This document shows positions 36,098 to 44,832 of a DNA stretch of 64,000 bases, one piece after another (the first letter of the stretch is position 1; every line of letters begins with the position of its first letter). The notes under the pieces are model-generated. The model searched no databases, was not told where the DNA came from, and saw nothing but the letters and a program-made list of their open reading frames with translations. The stretch is from CAILZL01 sp050181835 (lineage in GTDB: Bacteria > Pseudomonadota > Gammaproteobacteria > Steroidobacterales > Steroidobacteraceae): positions 15,903 through 79,902 of the forward strand of contig JBFXCU010000013.1 of NCBI GenBank assembly GCA_050181835.1, written 5' to 3'. A program made the translations under genes and the position numbers.

Positions 36098-37180
36098 ATG
36101 TTCACTGCTACTGATTACGCCCTAATGGAACGCGCGCTACATCTGGCGCAGCGCGGCTTGTATACCACTGATCCCAACCCCAGAGTTGGCTGCGTGCTGG
36201 TTTGCGATGGCGCAGTAATTGGCGAGGCATGGCATCACAAAGCTGGTGAGCCACATGCGGAAGTGCTGGCGTTGGAGCAGGCAGGTGAGCTTGCGCGCGG
36301 CGCGACTGCCTATGTCACGCTGGAACCTTGCAGTCATTACGGCCGCACACCACCCTGTGCAGATGCATTGATCGCAGCAGGTATCAAGTGCGTGGTAATC
36401 GCTGCAACAGATCCTAATCCGTTAGTGCATGGTCAAGGCGTGGCCAAGTTGCGTGCAGCGGGGGTCACTGTGGAAGTGGGGTTGTTGCAAGCGCAAGCTG
36501 AGATACTTAATGTAGGTTTTAATAAACGCATGCAAACTGGCTTGCCGTTGGTGCGAGTGAAGTTGGCGGCAAGTCTGGATGGCCGCACTGCATTGGCGAA
36601 TGGAGTGAGTCAATGGCTGAGCAACGAACAGTCACGTGCCGATGTACAGCATTGGCGGGCACGTAGCTCGGCGATATTGACAGGTGTGGGTACGCTACTG
36701 GCTGATGACCCGCAACTGAGTGTTCGGGCCAATGACATCAATATGCTGGGGCGACAACCACTGCGCGTTATCTGCGATTCGCAACTACGCACTCCAGCAA
36801 CCGCGCGAGCCATACAGGAAGCGGGTGCAGTCATTTATACAGCGATTGAACCGCAGGCACGGGGTGCGGCTGAAGTAATGCAAGTACCAACTGATCCGCA
36901 CGGTGGTGTTGACTTGTTATCAGTGTTACGCGATCTAGCCAAACGCGGTTGCAATGAGGTGCTGGTAGAGGCGGGAGGCGTATTGAGTGGCCGCTTATTT
37001 GAGCAACACTTGGTCGATGAGTTGCTGCTGTACGTGGCACCGGTGCTGTTAGGGCCAGATGCGCGTGCGCTGTTACAACTGCCACTGCTGGTCAGTATGC
37101 AGCAACGTAGTGAGCTGGATTTACTGGATATGCAGTCCATTGGTTCTGATGTGCGGCTGCACTATCAAGTGAAGGGGTAG
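36098..37180 (+). CDS. ribD: Bifunctional riboflavin biosynthesis deaminase/reductase RibD
   Basis: RibD deaminates the diaminopyrimidine formed from GTP and reduces its ribosyl chain. The 360-residue protein has an N-terminal cytidine-deaminase-like zinc domain (HAEVLALEQAG, EPCSHYGRTPPC) and a C-terminal reductase domain (about 150-360, LAASLDGRTALANG, VEAGGVLSGRLFEQ). It starts 5 bp after nrdR and is followed 2 bp later by riboflavin synthase. Confidence 0.96.
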   Translation: MFTATDYALMERALHLAQRGLYTTDPNPRVGCVLVCDGAVIGEAWHHKAGEPHAEVLALEQAGELARGATAYVTLEPCSHYGRTPPCADALIAAGIKCVVIAATDPNPLVHGQGVAKLRAAGVTVEVGLLQAQAEILNVGFNKRMQTGLPLVRVKLAASLDGRTALANGVSQWLSNEQSRADVQHWRARSSAILTGVGTLLADDPQLSVRANDINMLGRQPLRVICDSQLRTPATARAIQEAGAVIYTAIEPQARGAAEVMQVPTDPHGGVDLLSVLRDLAKRGCNEVLVEAGGVLSGRLFEQHLVDELLLYVAPVLLGPDARALLQLPLLVSMQQRSELDLLDMQSIGSDVRLHYQVKG

Positions 37181-37182
37181 CT

Positions 37183-37791
37183 GTGTTTACAGGTATTATT
37201 CAGCGAGTTGGCACAGTGCGTAGCGTCACACAGAAAAATGGTGACGCAGCAATGGTGTTTGCAGTGGGTGAAGGCTTTCTGCAACAAACAAAACTGGGCG
37301 ACAGCATCGCAGTGAATGGGTGTTGTTTGACCGTGACGCAACTGTGGCCGGATGCCTTTGCTGCCGATGTGTCGCGTGAATCACTTGACGTAACCAGCTT
37401 AAAGAACTGGCAAGCCGAACGTCAGGTCAATCTGGAAAAGGCGCTGTGTGCCGGTGAAGCGTTGGGTGGACACTATGTGACGGGCCATGTTGATGCGGTT
37501 GGACACGTGCAGGCTCGTCATGACGATGCCCGTTCAGTACGTATGTGCTTTGCTACGCCAGTTAACTTGGGACGCTACATTGCCAAAAAGGGTTCGATCA
37601 CTGTTGACGGTGTGAGTCTTACGGTCAATGAGGTGGGTGATGCTGCCGATCATAGCTGGTTTGAAGTGAATCTGGTGCCACACACCTTGGCTGTTACCGT
37701 GCTCAATACCTACGTGGCAGGCACTGAAGTCAATCTTGAAATCGATATCATCGCGCGCTACTTCGAGCGTGCACAGCAGACAGAGAAGTAA
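37183..37791 (+). CDS. ribE: Riboflavin synthase, alpha subunit
   Basis: The enzyme dismutates two lumazines to riboflavin. The 202-residue protein is an internal duplication of a lumazine-binding barrel; FTGIIQRVGTV opens the first, and GHYVTGHVDAVG and the second barrel follow. The start is GTG at 37183. Short spacing to ribD and to the next rib gene (2 bp) indicates one operon. Confidence 0.95.
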   Translation: MFTGIIQRVGTVRSVTQKNGDAAMVFAVGEGFLQQTKLGDSIAVNGCCLTVTQLWPDAFAADVSRESLDVTSLKNWQAERQVNLEKALCAGEALGGHYVTGHVDAVGHVQARHDDARSVRMCFATPVNLGRYIAKKGSITVDGVSLTVNEVGDAADHSWFEVNLVPHTLAVTVLNTYVAGTEVNLEIDIIARYFERAQQTEK

Positions 37792-37793
37792 CA

Positions 37794-38897
37794 ATGATTC
37801 CAAGTGAAAAATTAAGCAGCGTTGACGAGATTCTGGCTGACCTACGCGCTGGCAAGATGGTTGTAATCATGGATGACGAAGATCGCGAAAATGAAGGCGA
37901 TTTGTTGATGGCTGCTGAATTGGTGCGACCTGAAGATATTAACTTCATGGCGCGCTACGGTCGTGGTTTAATTTGCCTGACTTTGACCAGAGAGCGTTGT
38001 AAGCAGCTGCGGTTGCCGTTGATGGTGTCGGGCACGGACTCTGATCATCGCACCAACTTTACGCTGTCAATAGAAGCTGCTGAAGGTATAACCACCGGGA
38101 TTTCCGCACGCGACCGAGCGCAGACCGTGCTTGCCGCAGTGAAGGCCAACGCCAAACCGGAAGATCTGCGTCAACCCGGACATATCTTTCCGGTGATGGC
38201 CCAACCTGGTGGCGTGCTGACGCGTGCCGGACATACCGAAGCAGGTTGTGATCTGGCGCGGTTGGCGGGGTTGTCGCCCGCATCCGTGATCGTCGAGATC
38301 ATGAATGATGATGGCACCATGGCCCGTCGTCCTGATCTGGAAACGTTCGCTGCGGAACATGGTTTGAAAATCGGCACCATTGCCGACTTGATTCGTTATC
38401 GCATTGATAAAGAGAGTTCGGTCGAACGCATTGCCGAACAGCAAATTGACACTGATTTCGGCCCCTTCCGCATGGTGTGCTATGAAGATCATGTCAATCG
38501 CATCGTGCACATTGCCTTGGTACGTGGCACTCCTGATAAGGTGGATGCGCCACTGGTGCGCGTGCATCTCAAAGACACGCTGCGTGACTTGGTGGGCGTG
38601 CATGAGGCCAAGCTTGGCTGGCCGTTGCGAGCGGCGATGCAGCGTATTGCGGCTGAAGGCACCGGCGTCATTGTATTGCTGCGACCCAACGAGGCGCCAC
38701 GAGACCTGATGGAGGCGGTGACTCGTTTAGGCAGTGATGATCCCCCGCATCCTGCTGCGGGTGTGTTACGTACCTACGGAATTGGTGCGCAAATTCTGCG
38801 TGATCTGGGTATTCACCGCATGCGGGTGTTGTCTGCCCCGCGACAATTGCAAGGCTTGGCCGGCTTCGATCTGGAAGTGGTGGGTTACGTGGAATAA
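37794..38897 (+). CDS. ribBA: RibBA-type protein: active DHBP synthase with a degenerate GTP cyclohydrolase II domain
   Basis: The N-terminal half (about 1-200) is a complete 3,4-dihydroxy-2-butanone-4-phosphate synthase (DDEDRENEGDLLMAAE, RAGHTEAGCDLARLAG). The C-terminal half (about 207-367) aligns with GTP cyclohydrolase II, but the zinc-binding Cys-x10-Cys-x-Cys segment is replaced by VHLKDTLRDLVGVHEAKLG with no cysteine. This matches the RibBX form known in Proteobacteria, so a separate ribA is expected elsewhere. It is 367 aa and lies in the rib operon. Confidence 0.92.
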   Translation: MIPSEKLSSVDEILADLRAGKMVVIMDDEDRENEGDLLMAAELVRPEDINFMARYGRGLICLTLTRERCKQLRLPLMVSGTDSDHRTNFTLSIEAAEGITTGISARDRAQTVLAAVKANAKPEDLRQPGHIFPVMAQPGGVLTRAGHTEAGCDLARLAGLSPASVIVEIMNDDGTMARRPDLETFAAEHGLKIGTIADLIRYRIDKESSVERIAEQQIDTDFGPFRMVCYEDHVNRIVHIALVRGTPDKVDAPLVRVHLKDTLRDLVGVHEAKLGWPLRAAMQRIAAEGTGVIVLLRPNEAPRDLMEAVTRLGSDDPPHPAAGVLRTYGIGAQILRDLGIHRMRVLSAPRQLQGLAGFDLEVVGYVE

Positions 38898-39003
38898 GTG
38901 AGCTGCAGCAAGCGGGCGGCGCTGTCGCCCGTTATACTGCGCGCCATCCTGCCGACCATGGCTGTCAGTCATGGCGAGCGCTTTTACAAATGCGGAGTCC
39001 CTT

Positions 39004-39495
39004 ATGGACGCGATCAAGACAATAGAAATCAAGACAATCGAAGGTGATTTGCTGGCGCGCGATCTAAAATTCGCGATTGTCGCCGCACGTTTTAATGATT
39101 TTATTGTTGAATCTCTGGTAAAGGGAGCCATTGATACACTTAAGCGTCATGGTGCCAGCGAAAAAAATATTGAGCTGGTACGCGTGCCGGGTGCATTTGA
39201 ATTGCCCCTGGCTGCCGGACGCTTGGCGGGCAGTAAGCAGTATCATGCCGTCATTGCTCTGGGCGCGGTTATCAAAGGCGCAACATCGCATTTCGACTAT
39301 GTATGTGGTGAATGCGCTAGTGGCTTGTCACGGGTAGCACAACAAACTGGTGTGCCAGTGGCGTTTGGGGTGCTGACCACCGACACCATTGAGCAAGCTA
39401 TTGAGCGTGCCGGTACCAAAGCGGGTAACAAAGGTGCAGATGCAGCCTTGGTTGCTATTGAGATGGCAAACTTGTTGTCACGTCTGGATAAATAA
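39004..39495 (+). CDS. ribH: 6,7-dimethyl-8-ribityllumazine synthase
   Basis: RibH condenses the RibD-pathway product with 3,4-dihydroxybutanone phosphate to lumazine. I chose the ATG at 39004 (163 aa, GGAG upstream) over an in-frame ATG at 38971. Motifs are AIVAARFNDFIVESL, VPGAFELPLAA and GAVIKGATSHFDYVC with the catalytic His. Its TAA overlaps the nusB ATG by one base. Confidence 0.96.
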   Translation: MDAIKTIEIKTIEGDLLARDLKFAIVAARFNDFIVESLVKGAIDTLKRHGASEKNIELVRVPGAFELPLAAGRLAGSKQYHAVIALGAVIKGATSHFDYVCGECASGLSRVAQQTGVPVAFGVLTTDTIEQAIERAGTKAGNKGADAALVAIEMANLLSRLDK

Positions 39496-40007
39496 TGTCC
39501 GACACAGATAGCAATCCGGTAGAGCAGCCAAAAACATCGTTTACCGAGCCTAGAAAAAAACCACGCAGACTTAACTCCCCGCGTGCCAGAACTCAGGCAC
39601 GACGCTGCGTAATGCAGGCGCTGTATCAATGGCAAATGACTGAGTACAGCAGCACGGAAATTCTGGCGCAGTTCATGCAGCGCGATGAATACAAGACCGC
39701 TGATCCTGACTATTTTCAGGAGTTGTTGGTAGGTGCCATTGATGGTCATCAGATGTTATCAGCACGGGTCAGTGAATTTGCTGATCGTCCTTGGGTGCAG
39801 ATGGATCCGATTGAGCGCGCCGTGTTGTTGCTTGGAATGTATGAACTGGTGAATAGGCTGGATGTGCCGTATCGCGTGGTAGTGAATGAAGCGGTGGAGT
39901 TGACCAAACAATTTGGTGCCACCGATGGTTATAAATACATCAATGCCTTATTGGATCGTGTGGCACGTGAAATTCGTGCTGGCGAGCGCCGGAATTTGCG
40001 TAGTTAG
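39495..40007 (+). CDS. nusB: Transcription antitermination factor NusB
   Basis: NusB binds boxA RNA with S10 and promotes antitermination of rRNA operons. The 170-residue protein has an unconserved basic extension (about 30 aa), then ARTQARRCVMQALYQWQM, PIERAVLLLGMYEL, YRVVVNEAVELTKQFG and the C-terminal YKYINALLDRVARE. It is fused by overlap to ribH. Confidence 0.95.
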   Translation: MSDTDSNPVEQPKTSFTEPRKKPRRLNSPRARTQARRCVMQALYQWQMTEYSSTEILAQFMQRDEYKTADPDYFQELLVGAIDGHQMLSARVSEFADRPWVQMDPIERAVLLLGMYELVNRLDVPYRVVVNEAVELTKQFGATDGYKYINALLDRVAREIRAGERRNLRS

Positions 40008-40074
40008 AGTAGGTATGTGCAGCCGGTCGTGATGGTTAAGTCAGAACATCTAACCTACACGGAAGAACCAACCC

Positions 40075-41040
40075 TTGGGTGAATTCGATCTCATTAAGCG
40101 TTATTTCACTCCCACCGGCTATTCAGCCGATGTCTTGTTGGGTGTGGGTGATGATGCAGCAGTGCTGGCCGTGCCAGATGGATATCGATTGGTAACTGCG
40201 GTCGATACCCTCGTTGCAGGCGCACATTTTCCGCTTGATACCGCTGCGGCAGATATAGCTTACCGAGCCTTGGCAGTAAACCTGAGCGATATGGCTGCCA
40301 TGGGAGCCAAACCGCAGTGGTTCACGCTGTCATTGTGCATACCGGATGCGAATGAAAGTTGGTTGTCCGAGTTTGCTAACAGCCTGCAACAGTTGGCAGC
40401 TCGTTACGATGTACAACTGGTTGGTGGCGATACCGTAAAAGGACCACTAACTATTTCAGTGCAAATACTGGGGTTAGTGGAGCAGGATCAGTGGCTAACG
40501 CGTGCGGCCGCCCAACCTGGCGACGTGGTGTTCGTTTCGGGCGTGCCGGGTGAAGCAGCCGGCGGCTTGCAGTTACTACTGCAGTCTGACTTGCGAGCAG
40601 AAGAACATCATCGGCAGCAACTTTTGGAACGATTCTATCGACCAACTCCACGTATTGAACTGGGATTGATGTTGTCCACGTTAGCCAGTGCGGCCATGGA
40701 TGTATCTGATGGTTTGTTGACCGATTTGCGCAAGCTATGTGCAGCCAGCCAGTGTGGTGCACGCGTGCAGCTGGAGTCGTTGCCACAGTCTGCGGCACTG
40801 GTAAACGTGTTTGGTACATCACTGGCGGAGCATTACGCCTTGCAGGGCGGTGATGATTATGAACTGCTGTTTACGGTACCAAGCGAAAAGCTGTTGCGCG
40901 TGGAGGCGGCAATTGCCGACCTTGGTGTGTTGTGTACACCGATAGGGCGCATTGTGAGTGAGCCAACAGTACAGTGCTATCGTGGCAATGCTACCAGTCC
41001 CATCGTTGATTCAGGTTTTGATCACTTTGCCGATACATGA
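40075..41040 (+). CDS. thiL: Thiamine-monophosphate kinase ThiL
   Basis: ThiL phosphorylates thiamine monophosphate to thiamine diphosphate. The start is TTG at 40075, giving the canonical MGEFDLIKRYF (321 aa). Motifs are GVGDDAAVL, the metal-binding VDTLVAGAHF, LSDMAAMGAKP, LVGGDT and AMDVSDGLLTDL. pgpA follows 6 bp later. Confidence 0.95.
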   Translation: MGEFDLIKRYFTPTGYSADVLLGVGDDAAVLAVPDGYRLVTAVDTLVAGAHFPLDTAAADIAYRALAVNLSDMAAMGAKPQWFTLSLCIPDANESWLSEFANSLQQLAARYDVQLVGGDTVKGPLTISVQILGLVEQDQWLTRAAAQPGDVVFVSGVPGEAAGGLQLLLQSDLRAEEHHRQQLLERFYRPTPRIELGLMLSTLASAAMDVSDGLLTDLRKLCAASQCGARVQLESLPQSAALVNVFGTSLAEHYALQGGDDYELLFTVPSEKLLRVEAAIADLGVLCTPIGRIVSEPTVQCYRGNATSPIVDSGFDHFADT

Positions 41041-41046
41041 AATGCC

Positions 41047-41526
41047 ATGCGATTCAGTGCTGACCCAAAGATAATTTTGCGTGATCCGGTGCATTTGCTA
41101 GCTTTTGGCTTTGGCTCTGGCTTGAGTCCAAAAGCGCCGGGTACCATGGGTACGATTGTCGCGTTGCCATTGGTGTATCTGTTAATGCAATGGCCATTAT
41201 GGATTTACTTATGTTGCATACTTATGTTGAGTGTTATCGGTATTTATTTGTGTGGCGAGAGTGCGCGGCGATTGCATGCACATGATCACCCCGGCATTGT
41301 CTGGGATGAATTCGTAGGCATGGCGATCACTATGTTCGCAGTGCCGTTTAGCTGGTTGAATTTATTGCTCGGTTTTATCTTGTTTCGGTGCTTTGATATT
41401 TTTAAACCATGGCCGATACGCGAGGCCGATCACAGACTGGCTGGTGGCCTGGGAATTATGCTGGACGACGTAATAGCAGGGATGTTTGCTTGCGTGTTGT
41501 TACACGGATTCATCAGTCTGGTTTAA
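41047..41526 (+). CDS. pgpA: Phosphatidylglycerophosphatase A
   Basis: PgpA dephosphorylates phosphatidylglycerol phosphate in the inner membrane. The 159-residue protein has the GFGSGLSPKAPGTMGT motif, the metal-binding WDEFVGM and a FKPWPIREAD-type motif, with about four membrane helices. It is the last gene of the rib-nusB-thiL run; ribA, often next in relatives, is absent here. Confidence 0.94.
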   Translation: MRFSADPKIILRDPVHLLAFGFGSGLSPKAPGTMGTIVALPLVYLLMQWPLWIYLCCILMLSVIGIYLCGESARRLHAHDHPGIVWDEFVGMAITMFAVPFSWLNLLLGFILFRCFDIFKPWPIREADHRLAGGLGIMLDDVIAGMFACVLLHGFISLV

Positions 41527-41546
41527 CATAGTTTTTCTGAGTACCT

Positions 41547-42899
41547 GTGAAAGCAATTCCCGCACTACATACAGTACATACCACTGCCGATCACCGGCCC
41601 AATAGCAAGTTGCCCGCTGCAACCACGGATCGGCCAATTGGGAAGATTGGCAAATACCTGATCGTCAACGAAGTGGGTAAGGGTAGTACTGGCGTCGTCT
41701 ATCTTTCACACGATCCTTACTACCGTCGCGATGTGGCTATCAAGGTCTATAACATCGAAGCAAGTAACGCGGAAAAGGCACGTATCGCCCGCAAGATGTT
41801 TCTTTCAGAAGCGCACATGGTTGGCATGTTGCAGCATCCTAATATTCTGCCAATCTATGATGCCGGTGAAGAAAATGAATGTTGCTATATTGTTACCGAA
41901 CATATTCATGGCGCGCGTACTCTGGCAGCATATTGTAAGCCGGATAATTTATTGCCCATTGAGGACGTAGTTGAAATAATTTACAAGTGCGCCAAGGCAT
42001 TGCACTACTCGCATAGTCGCGGTGTCATACATCGTGATATCAAGCCGTCCAATTTAATGCTGACCCAATCCAATGACGTACGCATCATCGACTTTGGTAT
42101 TGCGCTGGTGGCTGATTCGGATATTTCTCGTATCGAGGGTATTGCAGGTAGCCCCTCCTATATGTCTCCTGAGCAAGTTCAGTCTGAAGACCTGACCAAT
42201 CGCTCGGATATCTATTCACTCGGTGCCGTCATGTATGAGCTGTTGACGGGATACCGACCATTCCGTGCCAGCAATCTGTCTAAATTATTGCATCAGATTG
42301 TGTTTGCGACCGCGCCACCGATCCACACAGTGCGTCCGGATATTCCCGAGTTGATTGAGGAAGTGGTGGCTAAGGCGCTACAGAAGGATCCTGGCAAACG
42401 TTACCGTAATGGGTTGGAGTTTGCAGCTGAGCTGACTCGGGTTCACCAGCGGTTGCGTGAAGGTTCGGCAAAGCTGGATCGTCAGGAGCAGTTTTCGATT
42501 TTACGTACCTTGAAGTTCTTCCATGATTTTTCGCATGCGGAAATCATGGAGGTAATACGGGCCAGTCAATGGCAGGACTATCAGGCTGACGAAGAAATCG
42601 TGCGTGAAGGCGAAATGGATGATCGTTTCTACGTGATTGTATCGGGTACCGCTGCAGTGATGCGCAATGGCAATGTTGTGGGTCAGATCGACGCCGGTGA
42701 TTGTTTTGGTGAAACCAGTTATTTGCGCGGTGCCAGGCGTATGGCGAGCATCAAGGCAGCAACCGATTTGACCTTGATGAAAGTCAGCTCAACCTTGATT
42801 GAGCAGGCATCGGCTGCATGTCAGTTGCGTTTTAATAAAGTCTTTTTGCGCAACCTCATCGGACGCTTGCAAAGTAACGATGACAATAAGCGCCTCTAG
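41547..42899 (+). CDS. Ser/Thr protein kinase fused to a cyclic-nucleotide-binding domain
   Basis: This is a soluble Hanks-type kinase (450 aa, GTG start). The kinase domain covers about 36-300: GKGSTGVV, Lys66 in VAIKVY, HRDIKPSN (162-169), DFG (182-184), SPSYMSPEQ. A CAP_ED fold covers about 325-440, with a phosphate-binding-cassette-like FGETSYLRGARRMAS that keeps Gly-Glu and Arg. No transmembrane helix is visible. The order, kinase before the nucleotide-binding domain, is the reverse of eukaryotic PKG. It lies just after pgpA, probably as a separate regulatory unit. Confidence 0.9.
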   Translation: MKAIPALHTVHTTADHRPNSKLPAATTDRPIGKIGKYLIVNEVGKGSTGVVYLSHDPYYRRDVAIKVYNIEASNAEKARIARKMFLSEAHMVGMLQHPNILPIYDAGEENECCYIVTEHIHGARTLAAYCKPDNLLPIEDVVEIIYKCAKALHYSHSRGVIHRDIKPSNLMLTQSNDVRIIDFGIALVADSDISRIEGIAGSPSYMSPEQVQSEDLTNRSDIYSLGAVMYELLTGYRPFRASNLSKLLHQIVFATAPPIHTVRPDIPELIEEVVAKALQKDPGKRYRNGLEFAAELTRVHQRLREGSAKLDRQEQFSILRTLKFFHDFSHAEIMEVIRASQWQDYQADEEIVREGEMDDRFYVIVSGTAAVMRNGNVVGQIDAGDCFGETSYLRGARRMASIKAATDLTLMKVSSTLIEQASAACQLRFNKVFLRNLIGRLQSNDDNKRL

Positions 42900-42908
42900 T
42901 TCGAGGCG
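42891..42908 (+). terminator. Small hairpin over the kinase stop codon
   Basis: CGCCTC at 42891-42896 and GAGGCG at 42903-42908 form a 6-bp stem whose loop holds the end of the kinase stop codon, followed by TTAAT. The T-run is weak, so termination here is only possible. It lies between convergent genes. Confidence 0.35.
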
Positions 42909-42927
42909 TTAATCGCGTCTCCGGCTG

Positions 42928-43173
42928 CTACTTTTCGATTTTCTCGAAATCCAGGCTGGGTTTGTCGCCTGGCCGAAAGTAGACATACTGTTCACTCATG
43001 CCAGCCAGTGCCACGTCACGTTCTGCCGCGCTGACGAACCAATGCTCGCGCTGCCAGCCGTTACCCACCAAATTACGGAATGGATCTGAACTCCGCACTT
43101 TAACCTTAATGCCAAAGTTCTTTTCAGAGGGCAGGGGTGTGACCAGGTTATGTGCCTGACAGATAGAAGACAT
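42928..43173 (-). CDS. Small hypothetical protein
   Basis: This is an 81-residue protein from the ATG at 43173; an in-frame TTG at 43185 would add four residues. It has a basic-acidic mixed sequence with WQREHWFVSAAERDVALAG in the middle and a charged tail (FEKIEK). No signal peptide or known motif is visible and no strong ribosome site precedes it. It is divergent from msrA (59 bp apart) and convergent with the kinase gene. I do not recognise it. Confidence 0.45.
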   Translation of the reverse strand: MSSICQAHNLVTPLPSEKNFGIKVKVRSSDPFRNLVGNGWQREHWFVSAAERDVALAGMSEQYVYFRPGDKPSLDFEKIEK

Positions 43174-43232
43174 GTTGCTTGCCAAGGGTAGAAATGACAG
43201 AGCACTATTCTAGCCTAACCGGAGCCACTACC

Positions 43233-43889
43233 ATGTTTCTCAATACTAAAAAGCTCACTCTGCCAACGCCGCAACAGGCGTTGCCGGGGCGGGTTCAGGC
43301 GATGGCCGTGCCAGCCAAACACTTTGTTAATGGCAATGCACTGATGCCTCCCTTTCCTCCACAAATGCAATTGGCGCTGTTTGGTTTAGGATGCTTCTGG
43401 GGTGCGGAACGGGTGTTCTGGCAGCAGCCGGGTGTCTTCAGTACGGCAGTGGGTTACGCTGCTGGCATCACCCCTAATCCACTTTATGAAGAGGTGTGCA
43501 CTGGTTTGACCGGGCACAATGAAGTGGTGCAGGTAGTGTTCGATCCACAAGCGGTCACGTATGCACGGCTATTGAAAGTGTTCTGGGAGTCTCACGATCC
43601 AACTCAAGGAATGCGTCAGGGTAATGATCGTGGCACTCAATATCGCTCTGGTATTTACGTATTCAGTGACGAACAGCGCAAACTGGCTGAACACAGCCGT
43701 ACTGCTTACGGCCAGATTCTGCGGCACGCAGGGCGCGGTGTAATTACCACAGAAATCCTTGATGCACCTGCCTTTTACTTTGCCGAAGGCGATCATCAGC
43801 AGTATTTGGCCAAAAACCCGCAAGGCTACTGCGGTTTGGGTGGTACGGGTCTTAGCTGCCCAGTCGGTGTCAGTGCAACGGGCAGCTAG
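43233..43889 (+). CDS. msrA: Peptide methionine-S-sulfoxide reductase MsrA
   Basis: MsrA reduces methionine-S-sulfoxide in proteins. I chose the ATG at 43233 (218 aa, GGAG 8 nt upstream). The catalytic motif is GLGCFWGAERVFW, with GYCGLGGTGLSCP providing the resolving cysteines near the C-terminus, and YEEVCTGLTGHNEVVQV in the core. The extended N-terminus (about 40 aa before the core) is of the E. coli MsrA type. It is independent of the periplasmic MsrPQ at 9500-11151. Confidence 0.95.
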   Translation: MFLNTKKLTLPTPQQALPGRVQAMAVPAKHFVNGNALMPPFPPQMQLALFGLGCFWGAERVFWQQPGVFSTAVGYAAGITPNPLYEEVCTGLTGHNEVVQVVFDPQAVTYARLLKVFWESHDPTQGMRQGNDRGTQYRSGIYVFSDEQRKLAEHSRTAYGQILRHAGRGVITTEILDAPAFYFAEGDHQQYLAKNPQGYCGLGGTGLSCPVGVSATGS

Positions 43890-43904
43890 CCTCACCTAAC
43901 CCGC

Positions 43905-44723
43905 TTACAGTGGTGGTTCGGCACCAGCGTTGTTGTCCTCCATTGGGTAGGTCACCAAGCCACTGGATTGATTGTCTGGTTGTGTATTGGTCGCAGGGGC
44001 GGGTACCGCTGCTGGCGCAGGGGTTGAACTCGGTGTTGGTGCTACATTGCCACCCAAGGCAGCAATAAACGCGTTGGCCGACTCATGGCTGTGTGCAGCA
44101 CCGGCGGCGGTGATTTCACTCGCCAAGATTCCGGGTTTGCCATAAAAATTGGCATTGCTGGTGTTATCGATGGTTAGCGCCGAGCCATCCAATGCAATTC
44201 CAATGAATAACCCCTTAGTACGCGAATAAGAATAGACCTGTGCATTCAAGCTAAGATCGGTGGCGGCGGCGGTTTGTCGCCCTACCGGGCCGGCTGCAAC
44301 AGAGGCATCCGCACCTAGGGTCACTTTGCCGCCCACTAATCCTTCAACGCTGGCTTTGGAAGTGAATACCAGCATCAGATCGGTGGATTGCACACCCCAT
44401 TGCAAACCCAGACTACCGCCGGTGATATTGATGAACACTGGGTTGCTCCAGCTGCCGTCGGCCTGACGTATCACCATGACCCCCGACCCTCGGCGTCCAC
44501 CGGCGATCAAACTGGCCTTGATGACATTTGGCAATACCGCTACGGCATAGGCGCGCTCCAGCAGCCAGTTGGGGGCGTTCTGATCCGGCGCCGTGCGCAA
44601 CTCACTCAATACTTGCGTTGCATTGAGTAGTGTCGCATCTTGACGCGGAGCGGCGTTGCTGGAGGTGATTCCTAATGTTAGAACCGCCAGAGCGGTCAGC
44701 AAACTTGATCGGAAGAAGTGCAT
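43905..44723 (-). CDS. Exported SYLF (DUF500/YSC84) domain lipid-binding protein
   Basis: This exported protein has 272 residues from the ATG at 44723 (MHFFRSSLLTALAVLTLG signal peptide, cleavage near SNAAP). The SYLF core covers about 45-225: ERAYAVAVLPNVIKASLIAGGRRGSGVMV, SGGKVTLGADASVAAGPVGR-like and YSYSRTKGLFIGIALDGSAL. An Ala/Pro/Thr-rich tail follows. SYLF domains bind lipids. An in-frame upstream start at 44897 would overlap the kinase gene end. It follows the kinase-TPR gene on the same strand. Confidence 0.85.
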   Translation of the reverse strand: MHFFRSSLLTALAVLTLGITSSNAAPRQDATLLNATQVLSELRTAPDQNAPNWLLERAYAVAVLPNVIKASLIAGGRRGSGVMVIRQADGSWSNPVFINITGGSLGLQWGVQSTDLMLVFTSKASVEGLVGGKVTLGADASVAAGPVGRQTAAATDLSLNAQVYSYSRTKGLFIGIALDGSALTIDNTSNANFYGKPGILASEITAAGAAHSHESANAFIAALGGNVAPTPSSTPAPAAVPAPATNTQPDNQSSGLVTYPMEDNNAGAEPPL

Positions 44724-44832
44724 GGCAGTGCCTGTGGTTTTAATGGTGAATATAGTGAATAAGGTGAACTGTAACAGACGCAGGTTCGTCCCTCTAAGTT
44801 CCGCACCGGCGGGGTGTGCCGAGGCTTCGGTG

